Shown one piece after another: positions 44,452-54,460 of a DNA stretch of 64,000 nucleotides; position 1 is the stretch's first letter; each line of letters opens with the position of its first letter. The notes under the pieces are model-generated. The model did no database searches, was not told where the DNA came from, and saw only the letters and a program-made list of their open reading frames with translations. This DNA comes from Gloeothece verrucosa PCC 7822 (GTDB taxonomy: Bacteria; Cyanobacteriota; Cyanobacteriia; Cyanobacteriales; Microcystaceae): the NCBI RefSeq assembly GCF_000147335.1, contig NC_014501.1:3470300-3534299 (forward strand), in the 5' to 3' direction. A program made the translations under genes and the position numbers.

Positions 44452-44946
44452 ATGTCTAATATTTCTGAATCCGGTAGTGTTTTAAATTATAGTCGCGTTT
44501 ACACCTGTCCTGTCTGTCGTCATGGAGAACTTTCTAATATTTCCTTAATGGACGCTTTTGCCTGTAATTTCTGTAATCATATTTTTTCTGCTGATTTAGA
44601 ACAACAAGTTATCCAAATGGCTGATAGTCAGTTAGCCTTGAAATGGCGTTGGAATGGTCGTTCTTGGCAGAGTGTAAAATCTGAGGGGGTTGAACTGAGT
44701 TGGGGCTATTGGATAGCAGGAATGATGTTTATTTTACTGCCTACAGCCATTGTCAGCTTGTCGGTTTATTTGTTTCCCCCTCTGCCTGAAAGTCGTTTGT
44801 CTTGGTTACCGATTTTTTGGATCGTGCTGACGTTAGTCAGTCATCTGTGTTGTTTAATTTGGCTGATCATAGAATATTATCAGTTTCCTATTTTCCGATA
44901 TTTTAGGGTGATAACAAACCGAATGTTAGCTCGTTTTCAAAATTAA
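44452..44946 (+). CDS. Zinc-finger, two-helix membrane hypothetical protein
   Basis: The 164-residue protein starts at ATG 44452 (MSNISESGS). A CPVC...CNFC pair at about 20-40 forms a rubredoxin-like zinc knuckle. Two membrane helices lie at about 83-108 and 120-143. It is a conserved unknown of cyanobacterial type; a sensor or assembly factor in the membrane is possible, but nothing in the neighbourhood supports one. Confidence 0.72.
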   Translation: MSNISESGSVLNYSRVYTCPVCRHGELSNISLMDAFACNFCNHIFSADLEQQVIQMADSQLALKWRWNGRSWQSVKSEGVELSWGYWIAGMMFILLPTAIVSLSVYLFPPLPESRLSWLPIFWIVLTLVSHLCCLIWLIIEYYQFPIFRYFRVITNRMLARFQN

Positions 44947-44985
44947 TCTAGATTGGGGGGCAATAACCCACCACAATCTGATTTT

Positions 44986-45366
44986 TTATCTTCGATAGTA
45001 GTAGGGGACTGGGCTACGGTCTAGGTAATAACGTTGATTATATGGCTCGGTGATCCGATAGTAATAGTCCCTTGCTCTTTGAGAGCGGCTTTCATCAAAC
45101 AGTCTTCCCTCTAAGTTATTGCGGTAAATTCTTTGTTCTAAAACCGGATCAGGGTAGTCGTAATAAATAATTACGGTCCGTGACTGAGAATTGTCTCCTT
45201 TTTGAGGAGTATTTCTGTTATTGTTGGTATTCGGTTCGGTGTCTTGAATGATGTCTGATGAAGAGGAATTATTCTGTTGAGCATTGGCAGAACTGGAAAA
45301 TCCCAAATTTCCTAGAGTCCCAACAGTCATAATTGCGGCTAGAGTGAGAACAAAATTTGTATTCAC
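44986..45366 (-). CDS. Small secreted Tyr/Arg-rich hypothetical protein
   Basis: The 126-residue protein has an export signal (about 1-29, ending SANA). A polar Asn/Ser linker (NNSSSSDIIQDTEPNTNNNR) follows, then a Tyr/Arg/Asp-rich tail (YYDYPDPVLEQRIYRNNLEG, DYYYRITEPYNQRYYLDR). No known domain is recognised. The aromatic-basic tail suggests binding to a polymer or surface. Confidence 0.65.
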   Translation of the reverse strand: MNTNFVLTLAAIMTVGTLGNLGFSSSANAQQNNSSSSDIIQDTEPNTNNNRNTPQKGDNSQSRTVIIYYDYPDPVLEQRIYRNNLEGRLFDESRSQRARDYYYRITEPYNQRYYLDRSPVPYYYRR

Positions 45367-45484
45367 GGCTCTGTTTCCTTGGTTTTTTTGTTCTAACTTT
45401 ATACTAACCTTACTTCACCACCCCAGTATCCTACATCAGGGCTAAACTCCCGAACCGCAAAAGGGGAAAGGGTTTAGGGAGCCA

Positions 45485-46279
45485 TTAAGCGCATTTGATA
45501 GCAATTTGAGTTTCTTGAGCTATGCGGGTTGCTAATGCTTCTAAAACTGTCGCGCTCACACATTTTAACACTTGCACTGGGTAAAAACGTTCCTCAGCCT
45601 GAGTATGATTTCCTCGTGCTTCTAGCTGATGTTGTAAAGGTTTAGGGCGCTTAGGGGTATTGAGTTGTATCTCTTTGGGATTTATTTGCTTAATTAACTC
45701 TATATATGTATTTATAGTGATGTCATCCCAAGGGACTAAAACCATTGTCTGAATACTCAATTCTCCCTTATATTGCTCTCGAAATTGTTTGATTCCTCTC
45801 ACCAGTTCTGCTAAATTGAATTCTCTTATGGGTCGGTTGATTCGTTTGAGTTGTGAAGCATTAACAGCATCTAATTTCAGTGAAACTTTATCGGCATGGG
45901 CTAATTCGCTACGAACAGCCGCATCTGTGAGCAGGGTTCCGTTCGTTAATACTAAGGTCGGTTTGCCGGTCAGGGCTTTAATTTCTCGGAGAATTTCCCC
46001 TAAATTAAGCGCTAATGTGGGTTCTCCACTGCCGCTAAGGGTGATCACCTCTACGTCCCAAGGCGCAAAGTGTTTTAAATGGTCTAAAATCTCTGATGTG
46101 GCTACGAATAAGGCGCGATCACCGGTGGGTTGTTCAATTTCTCCGAGTTGACAGTAAACGCAGTTAAACGAACAGCTAGATATTTTACCAATGGGATCGA
46201 TGCCCAGGGATCGCCCATAACGCCATGATTTGACAGGTCCATAAACGGGGGTAAATTGAGCGGTTGATTCAGTTAACAT
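45485..46279 (-). CDS. Radical SAM protein
   Basis: The 264-residue protein carries the [4Fe-4S]-binding CxxxCxxC motif at Cys36, Cys40 and Cys43 (SSCSFNCVYCQLGE). The SAM-binding GSGEPTL near 80 and LKLDA near 133 follow. The fold is a single radical SAM barrel with a short C-terminal extension. Cyanobacterial relatives are of unknown substrate. It is 31 bp downstream of the response regulator gene on the same strand, perhaps co-transcribed. Confidence 0.85.
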   Translation of the reverse strand: MLTESTAQFTPVYGPVKSWRYGRSLGIDPIGKISSCSFNCVYCQLGEIEQPTGDRALFVATSEILDHLKHFAPWDVEVITLSGSGEPTLALNLGEILREIKALTGKPTLVLTNGTLLTDAAVRSELAHADKVSLKLDAVNASQLKRINRPIREFNLAELVRGIKQFREQYKGELSIQTMVLVPWDDITINTYIELIKQINPKEIQLNTPKRPKPLQHQLEARGNHTQAEERFYPVQVLKCVSATVLEALATRIAQETQIAIKCA

Positions 46280-46310
46280 CGAGGATATCCTTGTAGTCTT
46301 TAATCAGATC

Positions 46311-47519
46311 TTAATAAGCGGGTTGATTAGTCAAATTTCCATAGGTAGCTTCTTCGGTTTTACTCGCTTGGGCTAAATACTTTTGCACGATCTGTAACAA
46401 TTCTTCTGGGTTAGGCGGCTTGCTAATAAAATCCGTTGCTCCTACTAATTTAGCTCGAGCGCGATCAATGACGGTATCTTGAGCGGTTAGAATAATAATC
46501 GGGGTTTTGCCAAAAACCGGCGTTTCTCGTAGGAATTTACAAACACTGTAGCCGTTGGCATTAGGCATATTTAAATCTAGTAAAATCAAATTCGGTTTAT
46601 GTTCAATTAATTGGGCAAATCCTGCCATCGGTTCTTGAATAGATAAGGTTTGATATCCTGCTGGCTGTAAGATCTTTTTCAAATTATGGGCCACTACAGG
46701 ACTATCATCAATACAGGCGATTAGGTAATTATTGTTACTGGCTTTTGCCGGGGAAGGGGTTGAGGGTTGAGAGATGGAAGGCTTATTAGATAGGGATGCT
46801 TTAGTCAATAAATTCGGCAAATCTTCGATTTTTTGAAATATAATCCTTCCTTCATCTTTTAAAGACAATAAAAGCTTACTAATTTCTGTCACCGGTTGTT
46901 TAAGTTCTAAAGCAATATCCCACAGGGTATATTTTCCATTGAGATACTGTGCAGGTACCGGTAGAGGCTTTCCCTGGACTGTTGACATCAGTTGGGGTGA
47001 TAAACTCGGATGAATGCTCTCTAAATTAGCGGCTTGCCACTGGTGATAAATCTCGGTTGCATGAGTTAAAACTGGATGAATTTCTGCTAAAGATAAAGTT
47101 ATACAATAAACCAGTGTGGATTTTTCCCGTTGAGTTGCGCTCCATTTACTATGAAGGTCTTTAGATAAAACTAATTCGGATAAACATTCTTGGGCAATGG
47201 TACAGATAATATTTTTAACCTGATTCAAACTTAATTTTTTTTGGCTGATTCCTTGATAGAGTAAATCATATTCCCAAGGATCATTATTCGATAATTGTGT
47301 CGGAGGAGTCCAGTCTGGACAATGTTGCTTGAGGGCGCGTTTCCAACGTCTTACCCGATGAATTTCATCAACAACGTAGAGCAGTCTACCTGAAAATAGG
47401 TAAATTGTTGCTACTTTTTGGGATTGATTGAGAACTAACTCTCCAGTGGCTTTTTGTTGACTTAGTTTGTCAAACGCCTCAGTTAGTTGGGTTAATAATT
47501 TGGGAGTTACTTTGATCAT
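46311..47519 (-). CDS. PatA-like response regulator (DUF4388 + receiver)
   Basis: The 402-residue protein has an N-terminal PATAN/DUF4388 domain (about 1-110; TGELVLNQSQKVATIYLFSGRLLYV). A helical middle follows, then a C-terminal receiver domain (about 268-385; YLIACIDDSPVVAHNLKKIL). The phosphorylation Asp is in LILLDLNMPNANGYSV, and the Lys in FISKPPNPEEL. PatA-type regulators act in cyanobacterial phototaxis (PixG, PilG-type) and cell patterning. No histidine kinase or pilus gene is adjacent. Confidence 0.88.
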   Translation of the reverse strand: MIKVTPKLLTQLTEAFDKLSQQKATGELVLNQSQKVATIYLFSGRLLYVVDEIHRVRRWKRALKQHCPDWTPPTQLSNNDPWEYDLLYQGISQKKLSLNQVKNIICTIAQECLSELVLSKDLHSKWSATQREKSTLVYCITLSLAEIHPVLTHATEIYHQWQAANLESIHPSLSPQLMSTVQGKPLPVPAQYLNGKYTLWDIALELKQPVTEISKLLLSLKDEGRIIFQKIEDLPNLLTKASLSNKPSISQPSTPSPAKASNNNYLIACIDDSPVVAHNLKKILQPAGYQTLSIQEPMAGFAQLIEHKPNLILLDLNMPNANGYSVCKFLRETPVFGKTPIIILTAQDTVIDRARAKLVGATDFISKPPNPEELLQIVQKYLAQASKTEEATYGNLTNQPAY

Positions 47520-47894
47520 TTTCAGTTACTCACTTTTTCTATATTTTATTGATATTTTTCAAAAAATATCCCTGTGCTTATTTCGTTATTTTTGGAGTTT
47601 ATACCATTTTCTTGATGATATCCTTAATTTTACTTAAATTTTTCCCTTATCAAGGACTGCTGGGGAGGAATTAAATACAGCACTCTGGGAAAATTGGTAT
47701 TAACAATAACCGCATAGCAATTGATTCAGACTCTAATTATATCTCCTCTTCAATCTTAGATTAACCTTGATTTTATGTCTTGATTTTTTTCGGTTTTGAC
47801 ATAAAAGTTTTTAACTTCTTAATTTTTTTTTACAAATATTTATTTTTTGTCACTATCCGTTAATTAGTAAGAAAAAATAAACGAATAAATTTTA
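47520..47894. other. AT-rich intergenic stretch with an inverted repeat
   Basis: No gene is seen. ATACCATTTTC at 47601-47611 is inverted at 47690-47700 (GAAAATTGGTAT region), about 100 bp apart, a small palindromic element of a type common in these genomes. The rest is A/T-rich and may hold the response-regulator promoter. Confidence 0.5.
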
Positions 47895-50240
47895 TTAAAA
47901 AATATCAAAATTTATCGGTGTTTGTTCGAGTAAATTTTGAAGAACAGAAAGCGGAATTCGGGAAAAATACTGATGTATAAATTGTTCTTCTTCTACCGCC
48001 GAAAAAAATTGATAAATGGCAGCATCAGATTCGGGAAAACTCTCACAAGAGTGGCTGATTTCAAGGGTTCCCTGATGGCTGTGACAATGAAAACCGGACT
48101 CAGACAAAGCCTGTAAACCAATATTAAGGGAATAGCGGCTTAAATTTAATTGCTCTTGCATTTGTCTGAGGGTTGTTGTTTGACCCCGACGACTGAGATA
48201 TTTAGCCATACCGACTAACTTTTCCCAAGTTTGCTCAGGAGATAGAGGTTGAGGAGGAGGGTAAGCAAGAGCAAGTTTAGAAGAAAGTGCGATGGCCCGT
48301 CGATATTCCTGTTGAATTTCATCCCAAGAGGTGGGACATTTTTGCAGAATTCTGACCGGTTGTGAGGAGTCTATAGCAGGTTGATTTCGCCAATCGATGA
48401 GTATATCTGTATTTGGTAAACGGCTATTAAGATAATGGTCGGGAGTATGAGGACGAACCGCCAGCAAGCGCACCTCATAACGCTTTTCATAGAGATTATA
48501 ATCGAGTTCAACCAGGGCATCAGAGGAGGTATTTTGAGGCAATTCGTCTTTGTAATGTCCCCACCAGACACCAGGAAATCCTTCATTGACGGAATTATCC
48601 CTGAGTTGAAAGGTGGTTTTGATGTATTGAATTTTTTTTCCTCTTAAATCTTTAGGGTTATTATGCCAAGCGTTTTCAAACCAGCAATCTTGAATCAGTA
48701 ATTTAGGAATAGGATTTCCCATTCCATAGGGTTCGAGAAGCTTTAACTCCCAAAATAGGGCCTTTCCCAACTCAGCAACACTCACCACCAAGTCAGCTTC
48801 TATGACCGGACCCCGTAAAGCTAAATCTCCATGTTGTTGCCGCAGTTGTTGATTAATTCCATCTCGAAACAGGGAAATATTTTCTACGGGTAAACTTAAC
48901 CCGGCTGCCAGAGGATGACCGCCAAAACGATGTAATAAATGAGACTGAGAAGCCACTAATTGATACAAATCAATATGATTAACTGAACGCGCAGAACCTC
49001 TCGCTATTTTCGCTAAAGAGGCGGCATTATCGGCATTTTCTTCATCTCCAGGGGTTAATAAAATGGTAGGACGGTTATATTCAGTGGCAATTTGTCCGGC
49101 TACTAATCCTAAAACCCCACTTTGCCACTGAGGGTCTTCTAAAACAATCACATGAGTGGTAGAGAGATCTAACTGAGAGAGTTTTTTTTGGACTTGTGCG
49201 GTGATCTCTTTTTGTAAGGCTTTACGGCGGGTGTTGGCTAATTCGGTTTCTAAGGCTAATTTTTGACAGCGCTGGCTATCTTTACTGGTGAGTAATTCCA
49301 CACAAAAAGTCGCATCTCCTTGTATGCGGCTAACGGCGTTAATTCTTGGCCCTAAACCAAAAGAAATATCAGTAGGACGATCGCCGCTTCTTTGACATAA
49401 TTCTAGGAGACGGGCAATTCCTGGACGAGTGGGGTTTTTGAGTTGCTGTTGAAGTTTTTGTATGCCGCGTTGCGCTAAATAGCGGCAGTCTCCGACGAGT
49501 TGTACTAAATCAGCAATTAATCCTATAGCTACTAAGTCCAATAAATTTAAGAGCGGATTTTTCGGCAAATCGGGTAACGTTTGATATAGTGCTTCAACTA
49601 ATTTATAGGCGACAGCCACACCAGAAAGATGAAAAAGAGGATGAGAGGAGTCAAAATAGCGAGGGTTAATAATGGCAATAACGGGAGGACGGTCTTGGGG
49701 TAAGGTGTGATGGTCGCTAATAATGATATCAATACCTAATTGATTGGCGTATTCTATCTCGGTGAGGTTGGTACTACCGGTGTCACAGGTGATAATTAAG
49801 CGGGTTCCCTGTCTTGCCAGGCGGTCTATACCCGAACAGTTTAAGCCATGAGATTCGCTAAAGCGGTTGGGGATGTAATAATCCAGTTGAAGATATTGAG
49901 GAAAAAATTCTCCGAGTCCTTCCCATAAAACACTGGTGGCGGTGATGCCATCGGCATCGAAATCTCCCCAAATCGTGAGTTTTTCGCCGCTAGAGAGTGC
50001 CTGTTGGAGACGTTGAACGGCCCATTTCATTTCTTGACCAAAGGCAAAGGGGCTGCTAGGCTGATAAGCATCTGGGTCTAAAAAACCCGGCAGTTGCAGG
50101 GGGTCAGTTATGCCTCTTTGCCATAATAATTGTGCAGCCATTAACCCATCTGAGTTGCGAGTATAACCCTTGACTATCTCTTGAAACCATCGGGGAATTT
50201 CTACAGGGGTTAGGATTTGCCATTGAGGATGAGGAAGCAT
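47895..50240 (-). CDS. recJ: Single-stranded-DNA-specific exonuclease RecJ
   Basis: The 781-residue DHH/DHHA1 nuclease degrades single-stranded DNA 5' to 3' in recombination and repair. Motif I is WGDFDADGITAT near 92, motif II LIITCDTGSTN near 143, and the DHH motif IISDHHT near 172. The DHHA1 domain has RFGGHPLAAGLSL near 420. The OB-fold and a winged-helix-like tail (RGQTTTLRQMQEQLNLSRYSL) follow, and that tail is a cyanobacterial extension. Upstream of it is a divergent small secreted protein. Confidence 0.94.
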   Translation of the reverse strand: MLPHPQWQILTPVEIPRWFQEIVKGYTRNSDGLMAAQLLWQRGITDPLQLPGFLDPDAYQPSSPFAFGQEMKWAVQRLQQALSSGEKLTIWGDFDADGITATSVLWEGLGEFFPQYLQLDYYIPNRFSESHGLNCSGIDRLARQGTRLIITCDTGSTNLTEIEYANQLGIDIIISDHHTLPQDRPPVIAIINPRYFDSSHPLFHLSGVAVAYKLVEALYQTLPDLPKNPLLNLLDLVAIGLIADLVQLVGDCRYLAQRGIQKLQQQLKNPTRPGIARLLELCQRSGDRPTDISFGLGPRINAVSRIQGDATFCVELLTSKDSQRCQKLALETELANTRRKALQKEITAQVQKKLSQLDLSTTHVIVLEDPQWQSGVLGLVAGQIATEYNRPTILLTPGDEENADNAASLAKIARGSARSVNHIDLYQLVASQSHLLHRFGGHPLAAGLSLPVENISLFRDGINQQLRQQHGDLALRGPVIEADLVVSVAELGKALFWELKLLEPYGMGNPIPKLLIQDCWFENAWHNNPKDLRGKKIQYIKTTFQLRDNSVNEGFPGVWWGHYKDELPQNTSSDALVELDYNLYEKRYEVRLLAVRPHTPDHYLNSRLPNTDILIDWRNQPAIDSSQPVRILQKCPTSWDEIQQEYRRAIALSSKLALAYPPPQPLSPEQTWEKLVGMAKYLSRRGQTTTLRQMQEQLNLSRYSLNIGLQALSESGFHCHSHQGTLEISHSCESFPESDAAIYQFFSAVEEEQFIHQYFSRIPLSVLQNLLEQTPINFDIF

Positions 50241-50496
50241 GAATTCATTTTTACCCTTAGTCTATATAAATATATATTATGAACTATAGAGCCGCTAGGC
50301 TTGGGCCTGCCGGCCTTGTCAAATCATGAGACAGTCTCAAATGTCTATTAACAAGAGGTTGGAAGATCGATTAGTACCCCGTTAGGAAAAGAAATATTAG
50401 TTAATAATTTATTGATATCTTGGACAAAATATTAGGTAAAATATAAGTTAGTAAACCTAAACATTTCTACTACTTGGAAGAGCCAACGTTATTATT

Positions 50497-50784
50497 ATGA
50501 AAACCAGAAAGTCAATAATAATGTTTTTATGCCTATTTTTTAGTGTTTTTGTAATAGTACAACTGATTAGCGCACTCGGCAATCCTTTGGCTGCTCAGGA
50601 CAACATCCCAGTTGTCAGTACAGAAAAATTAGAGCAAACCTTTACCCCCATAAACAAAGCCAATGAAAACCCTTTTGCTGATTCGCAAACCGTCAATCAA
50701 AGCACTGACAGTACCTGTACTGTTCTATGCCCACCTTATAATCGAATTGGACGCAGAGTAGATAATTTTTGCGTTGTGTGTTAA
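50497..50784 (+). CDS. Small secreted Cys-rich hypothetical protein
   Basis: The 95-residue protein has an export signal (about 8-33; IIMFLCLFFSVFVIVQLISA). A polar stretch (PINKANENPFADSQTVNQ) follows, then a C-terminal module with four cysteines (STCTVLCPPYNRIGRRVDNF then CVVC). I do not recognise it. The Cys pairs could form disulfides in the periplasm. It lies 24 bp before the exoprotein gene, so the two are likely co-transcribed. Confidence 0.65.
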   Translation: MKTRKSIIMFLCLFFSVFVIVQLISALGNPLAAQDNIPVVSTEKLEQTFTPINKANENPFADSQTVNQSTDSTCTVLCPPYNRIGRRVDNFCVVC

Positions 50785-50808
50785 AGCTTAACAGGAGCCT
50801 TAGTTGAG

Positions 50809-53184
50809 TTGAAAAAGTTTCCTAATTCATCCTGGATGGTTGCTGCAATTTCTCTGTGTTGCCTCAATGTCTATAGCAGCAGGTGTAACGGACAAATTAG
50901 CAGCGACCCTTCTGTGGGAACACAAGTTACCTCTACAGATAATCTTCATTTCACCATTACTGGTGGAAGGCAAGCAGGAGGAAATCTTTTTCATAGTTTA
51001 AGAGAATTTTCTGTGCCCAATGGAGGGGAAGCTTTTTTTGACAACCTCCCCGAGGTGCAGAATATCATCACTCGGGTGACTGGAGGCTCCATGTCTAATA
51101 TTAATGGGATCATCCGAGCTAATGGCAATGCTAACCTATTTTTGCTCAATCCTAGCGGCATTTTATTTGGCCCTAATGCAAGTCTAAACCTAGGAGGGTC
51201 ACTGATCGCCACGACGGCTAATCAAATCAAGTTTGCTGATGGAACCTTTTACAGTGCAGTTGATTCCCCATCCCAACCCCTGTTAACTCTTAGTGTTCCC
51301 ATTGGCTTGCAATTTGGCAATAATCCCGCAGCCATTATCAATCAATCGAGAGTAGACAATAGTGCTGGTTTGGGAGTGGGGCTTGAGGTAGCATACGGCA
51401 AAACCCTAGCCCTTGTGGGAGGGAATATTTTCTTAACAGGGGGGATATTATCTGCACCTGGGGGAAGAATCGAACTCACGAGCGTGGGTAACAACAGCTT
51501 GGTCAGCTTGAATCCCATAGAGCAAGGCTGGTCTTTAGGAATTGAGGGAGTGCAAGCTTTTCAAGATATTCAACTATCTCAAGAGGCGCGGGTTAGAACA
51601 ACTGCCTCAGAGGGTCAAACCAGTGGAGATATTTTGTTACAGGGAAGACAGATAGTTGTGACTGGGGGTTCGATATTAGTGTCGTTTAACCAAGGAATTA
51701 ATCAGGGTGGAGATATTGTTATTAAAGCTTCCGAATCCTTAAAAGTGAGCGATTTCAGTAATATTAATACTAATACTTTTTCGACCGGAGCATCGGGAGA
51801 CATAACCATTGACACAAAGCAGTTGATTGTGCGAGATAATTCTTTTATAGACGCATCTAATCAGGGTAATGGACAGGGAGGAAATTTAAGCGTCAATGCT
51901 TCTGAATCGGTAGAAGTAGGCGGTGATAGAGAAGGAATCAGCGTATTAACAACACAGACGGCTAACGGAAGCACAAATGCTGGAACCTTGAAGGTAACAA
52001 CCGAAAAATTGATTCTTCGGGATGGGGGACGGATAGATAGCTCCACTAAGTTTTCTAGTGGCAATGGGGGAACAGTAAGAATAGATGCTTCTAAATCTAT
52101 AGAAATTAGGGGTCAAACCCTAGAGAATCAAGTAATAAGTCCTAGCGGCATATTTGCCACTACCACAGAACAAGGGACCAGAGGGAATGGCGGCAATTTA
52201 ATCATCAATACAGAGCAATTAGTGGTCCGAGACGGGGGAACTATATCGGTGGCGGCTGTTAAAGGAAGTATTGGTCAAGCCGGGTCTTTAGACATTAATG
52301 CTTCCAAGTCGATACTAATCGATAACAAAGGCAGCACGATCTTAGGGACCACTGAAAGTCCTAACCCGGCGGGAAATTTAAGCATTAATACCCCCCAATT
52401 GCTCATTAACAATGGGGGTGAAATCAGCGTCAGTAGTATGGGAAAAGGCACAGCCGGCAACCTTTTAATTAATACAGAAAATCTGCTCCTTAATAATGGA
52501 GGATCGATAAAAGCTGAAACCATAGGGGAACAAGGTAATATTAATTTAAACGTACAAGCTCTTTTATCACTACGCAACAACAGCCAGATTAGTAGCACTG
52601 CCAAAGGAAGCGGCGACGGAGGCAACATCAACATTAATGCTCGATTGATCTTGGCAGTTCCTAATGAAAATAGCGATATTACTGCCAATGCTTTTGAAGG
52701 AAAAGGGGGAAACATCACCATCACTACTGAAGGAATTTATGGAATTGAACCCCGTGCAAGTCTGACAGGTTTGAGTGACATTAACGCCAGTTCCCAGTTA
52801 GGAATTAGTGGAGTCGTCCAAATCAATCAACGAGATTTTGATCCTCAAGATAAACTGTCCGAAAACCCTAATCCCCCTGAAACCCCTCAACTCTTACAAG
52901 GATGTCAATTTGGCAGTGCAGAGACTTCGAGTCGTTTTGTGATTACTGGACGGGGGGGTTTAGCTTCTGATCCTTTTGAAACTCTCAGTAATAATGAAAT
53001 TTGGGAAGATATACAACCGCCTCAAGACCTCCATCAGACACCTGTGGCGGCACAAAACTCAACACCCACATCCGATAAAGTAGTCGAAGCAAAAGGATGG
53101 CTAATTGACAGTCAAGGAAAAGTGACTCTGATCTCTCAACCGGCTAAAGTGATTACCAGAAGATGTGATATTTCTGGGTCTTGA
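50809..53184 (+). CDS. Two-partner-secretion exoprotein (filamentous haemagglutinin N-domain)
   Basis: The 791-residue protein begins at TTG 50809 with AGGAG about 11 bases upstream; a signal peptide ends near NGQ. The TPS domain follows (about 35-150; GGNLFHSLREFSVPNGGEAFF, NANLFLLNPSGILFGPNASL), which guides export through a TpsB/Omp85 porin. Residues about 230-650 are a parallel beta-helix of repeated GG-NI-I-A-S/T phrases, typical of surface adhesins. It ends with a cysteine-containing domain (GCQFGSAET ... RRCDISGS). No TpsB gene is in the window. Confidence 0.88.
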   Translation: MKKFPNSSWMVAAISLCCLNVYSSRCNGQISSDPSVGTQVTSTDNLHFTITGGRQAGGNLFHSLREFSVPNGGEAFFDNLPEVQNIITRVTGGSMSNINGIIRANGNANLFLLNPSGILFGPNASLNLGGSLIATTANQIKFADGTFYSAVDSPSQPLLTLSVPIGLQFGNNPAAIINQSRVDNSAGLGVGLEVAYGKTLALVGGNIFLTGGILSAPGGRIELTSVGNNSLVSLNPIEQGWSLGIEGVQAFQDIQLSQEARVRTTASEGQTSGDILLQGRQIVVTGGSILVSFNQGINQGGDIVIKASESLKVSDFSNINTNTFSTGASGDITIDTKQLIVRDNSFIDASNQGNGQGGNLSVNASESVEVGGDREGISVLTTQTANGSTNAGTLKVTTEKLILRDGGRIDSSTKFSSGNGGTVRIDASKSIEIRGQTLENQVISPSGIFATTTEQGTRGNGGNLIINTEQLVVRDGGTISVAAVKGSIGQAGSLDINASKSILIDNKGSTILGTTESPNPAGNLSINTPQLLINNGGEISVSSMGKGTAGNLLINTENLLLNNGGSIKAETIGEQGNINLNVQALLSLRNNSQISSTAKGSGDGGNININARLILAVPNENSDITANAFEGKGGNITITTEGIYGIEPRASLTGLSDINASSQLGISGVVQINQRDFDPQDKLSENPNPPETPQLLQGCQFGSAETSSRFVITGRGGLASDPFETLSNNEIWEDIQPPQDLHQTPVAAQNSTPTSDKVVEAKGWLIDSQGKVTLISQPAKVITRRCDISGS

Positions 53185-53202
53185 TGATAAAAAAAGCAAA
53201 TA

Positions 53203-54345
53203 TCAAGTATTTCTCCACAGTGCCATCACAATCTCAAAGAAAATCAATAAAACAATAATCCACTCCAACGCAGTTGCTCGTTCTGTATCTGCCTCATTGT
53301 GTAACATACTGTAGGTTTCTCGCAGTAAAGTCAACTTATGTTCGACTCCTGAACGCCAGACATCAACCCGTAAAACATTAAGTAAAGCACTGTAAAATCG
53401 ATTCCAGTAAACATCATCAGTGACCTTAAGCGCATTATCAACCCGTTCAGTCACTTCTGTAAATTCTGCCACCAAGCGTTGTACCTGGTGCAATAATTGA
53501 CTGTAACGACCCACCACAGGAATCGCAAATTGGGGGCGTTCTTGGGGCAATTGACGATACAATAAGGGTAACTCAGCGTCCAGTTCCGCATCATAGGAAC
53601 GCATCAGCAATAACTCTACATTAGCAAATTCAATCAAAGCCACTGCTGTAGCTACAGCTAATGGATCAGGTTCGATGAGTAAAGCCGTATTCCAGCTTAA
53701 AAGAGCTAAATCATTGAGATAATAACTCATCTGAGTCAACAAATTTGAGGCGCTTTGGCTTAACAGGCGTTTTTCTCCTAATACAGTCGCCCATACATAA
53801 GGATTTTTTCCCAGTTCAGGAATGGCTATTTCTGCGGCTAGACGTTGAATAACCAGAATACTATAATCTTCCACAATAGAACCGCGATGAGCTTTTTTCA
53901 GCACAGGCGTTAAGAGTTTTTCCAGTTCTTCTAGCGCAGTTTCAAAAAGCTTTTGTAATTCTTGTGGCGATTCTTGTAAGGAACCAATTATATGAGTAAT
54001 CGTGTCCCAAGGAGTATGATCAGATAAAGGTAATTCTAAAGTCAAGGCGATCGCCCCTAAATCATAGATACTGGTTCTGAGGGTTCCGGTTAAAAATACC
54101 CCCCCCAGAGAAAACGACATTTGACCAAATTCAGCTTGTACAGGAGGTTGAGCAATTTGAATACTTTCAGCTTGTTTGGCATGAACTGAGATCTGCCGTC
54201 GGGCGGTGGGTTTAGCGATACAATTGGATACGGCGGCTAGATCAATTTCATCAGCTATCTCGTAAAAGCGGCACAAAATTAAGGTTCCTTCCAGGATATT
54301 GGGTAATTCTGTTTTTGCTAATTTATAGGCGTTGGCTGTAGTCAT
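53203..54345 (-). CDS. DUF155 (RMD1/RMND1 family) protein
   Basis: The 380-residue protein matches the DUF155 family, which includes yeast Rmd1/Sif2 and human RMND1. A body of alpha/beta sequence (residues about 30-260) precedes helical segments (LLHQVQRLVAEFTEVTERVDNALKV) and one C-terminal membrane helix (LEWIIVLLIFFEIVMALW), the usual family end. Mitochondrial relatives support translation; the bacterial role is unknown. It is divergent from the haem/HAMP gene. Confidence 0.88.
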   Translation of the reverse strand: MTTANAYKLAKTELPNILEGTLILCRFYEIADEIDLAAVSNCIAKPTARRQISVHAKQAESIQIAQPPVQAEFGQMSFSLGGVFLTGTLRTSIYDLGAIALTLELPLSDHTPWDTITHIIGSLQESPQELQKLFETALEELEKLLTPVLKKAHRGSIVEDYSILVIQRLAAEIAIPELGKNPYVWATVLGEKRLLSQSASNLLTQMSYYLNDLALLSWNTALLIEPDPLAVATAVALIEFANVELLLMRSYDAELDAELPLLYRQLPQERPQFAIPVVGRYSQLLHQVQRLVAEFTEVTERVDNALKVTDDVYWNRFYSALLNVLRVDVWRSGVEHKLTLLRETYSMLHNEADTERATALEWIIVLLIFFEIVMALWRNT

Positions 54346-54460
54346 ATCATTTTTTAATCTTAATCTAACAAACCCGGGGGAGCAAAAACCATTGACTAAT
54401 GTTGCCGCTCCACTTGTTCAACCGCCAGGAGTTGATTATTAGTAAACCACCCACACGGCT

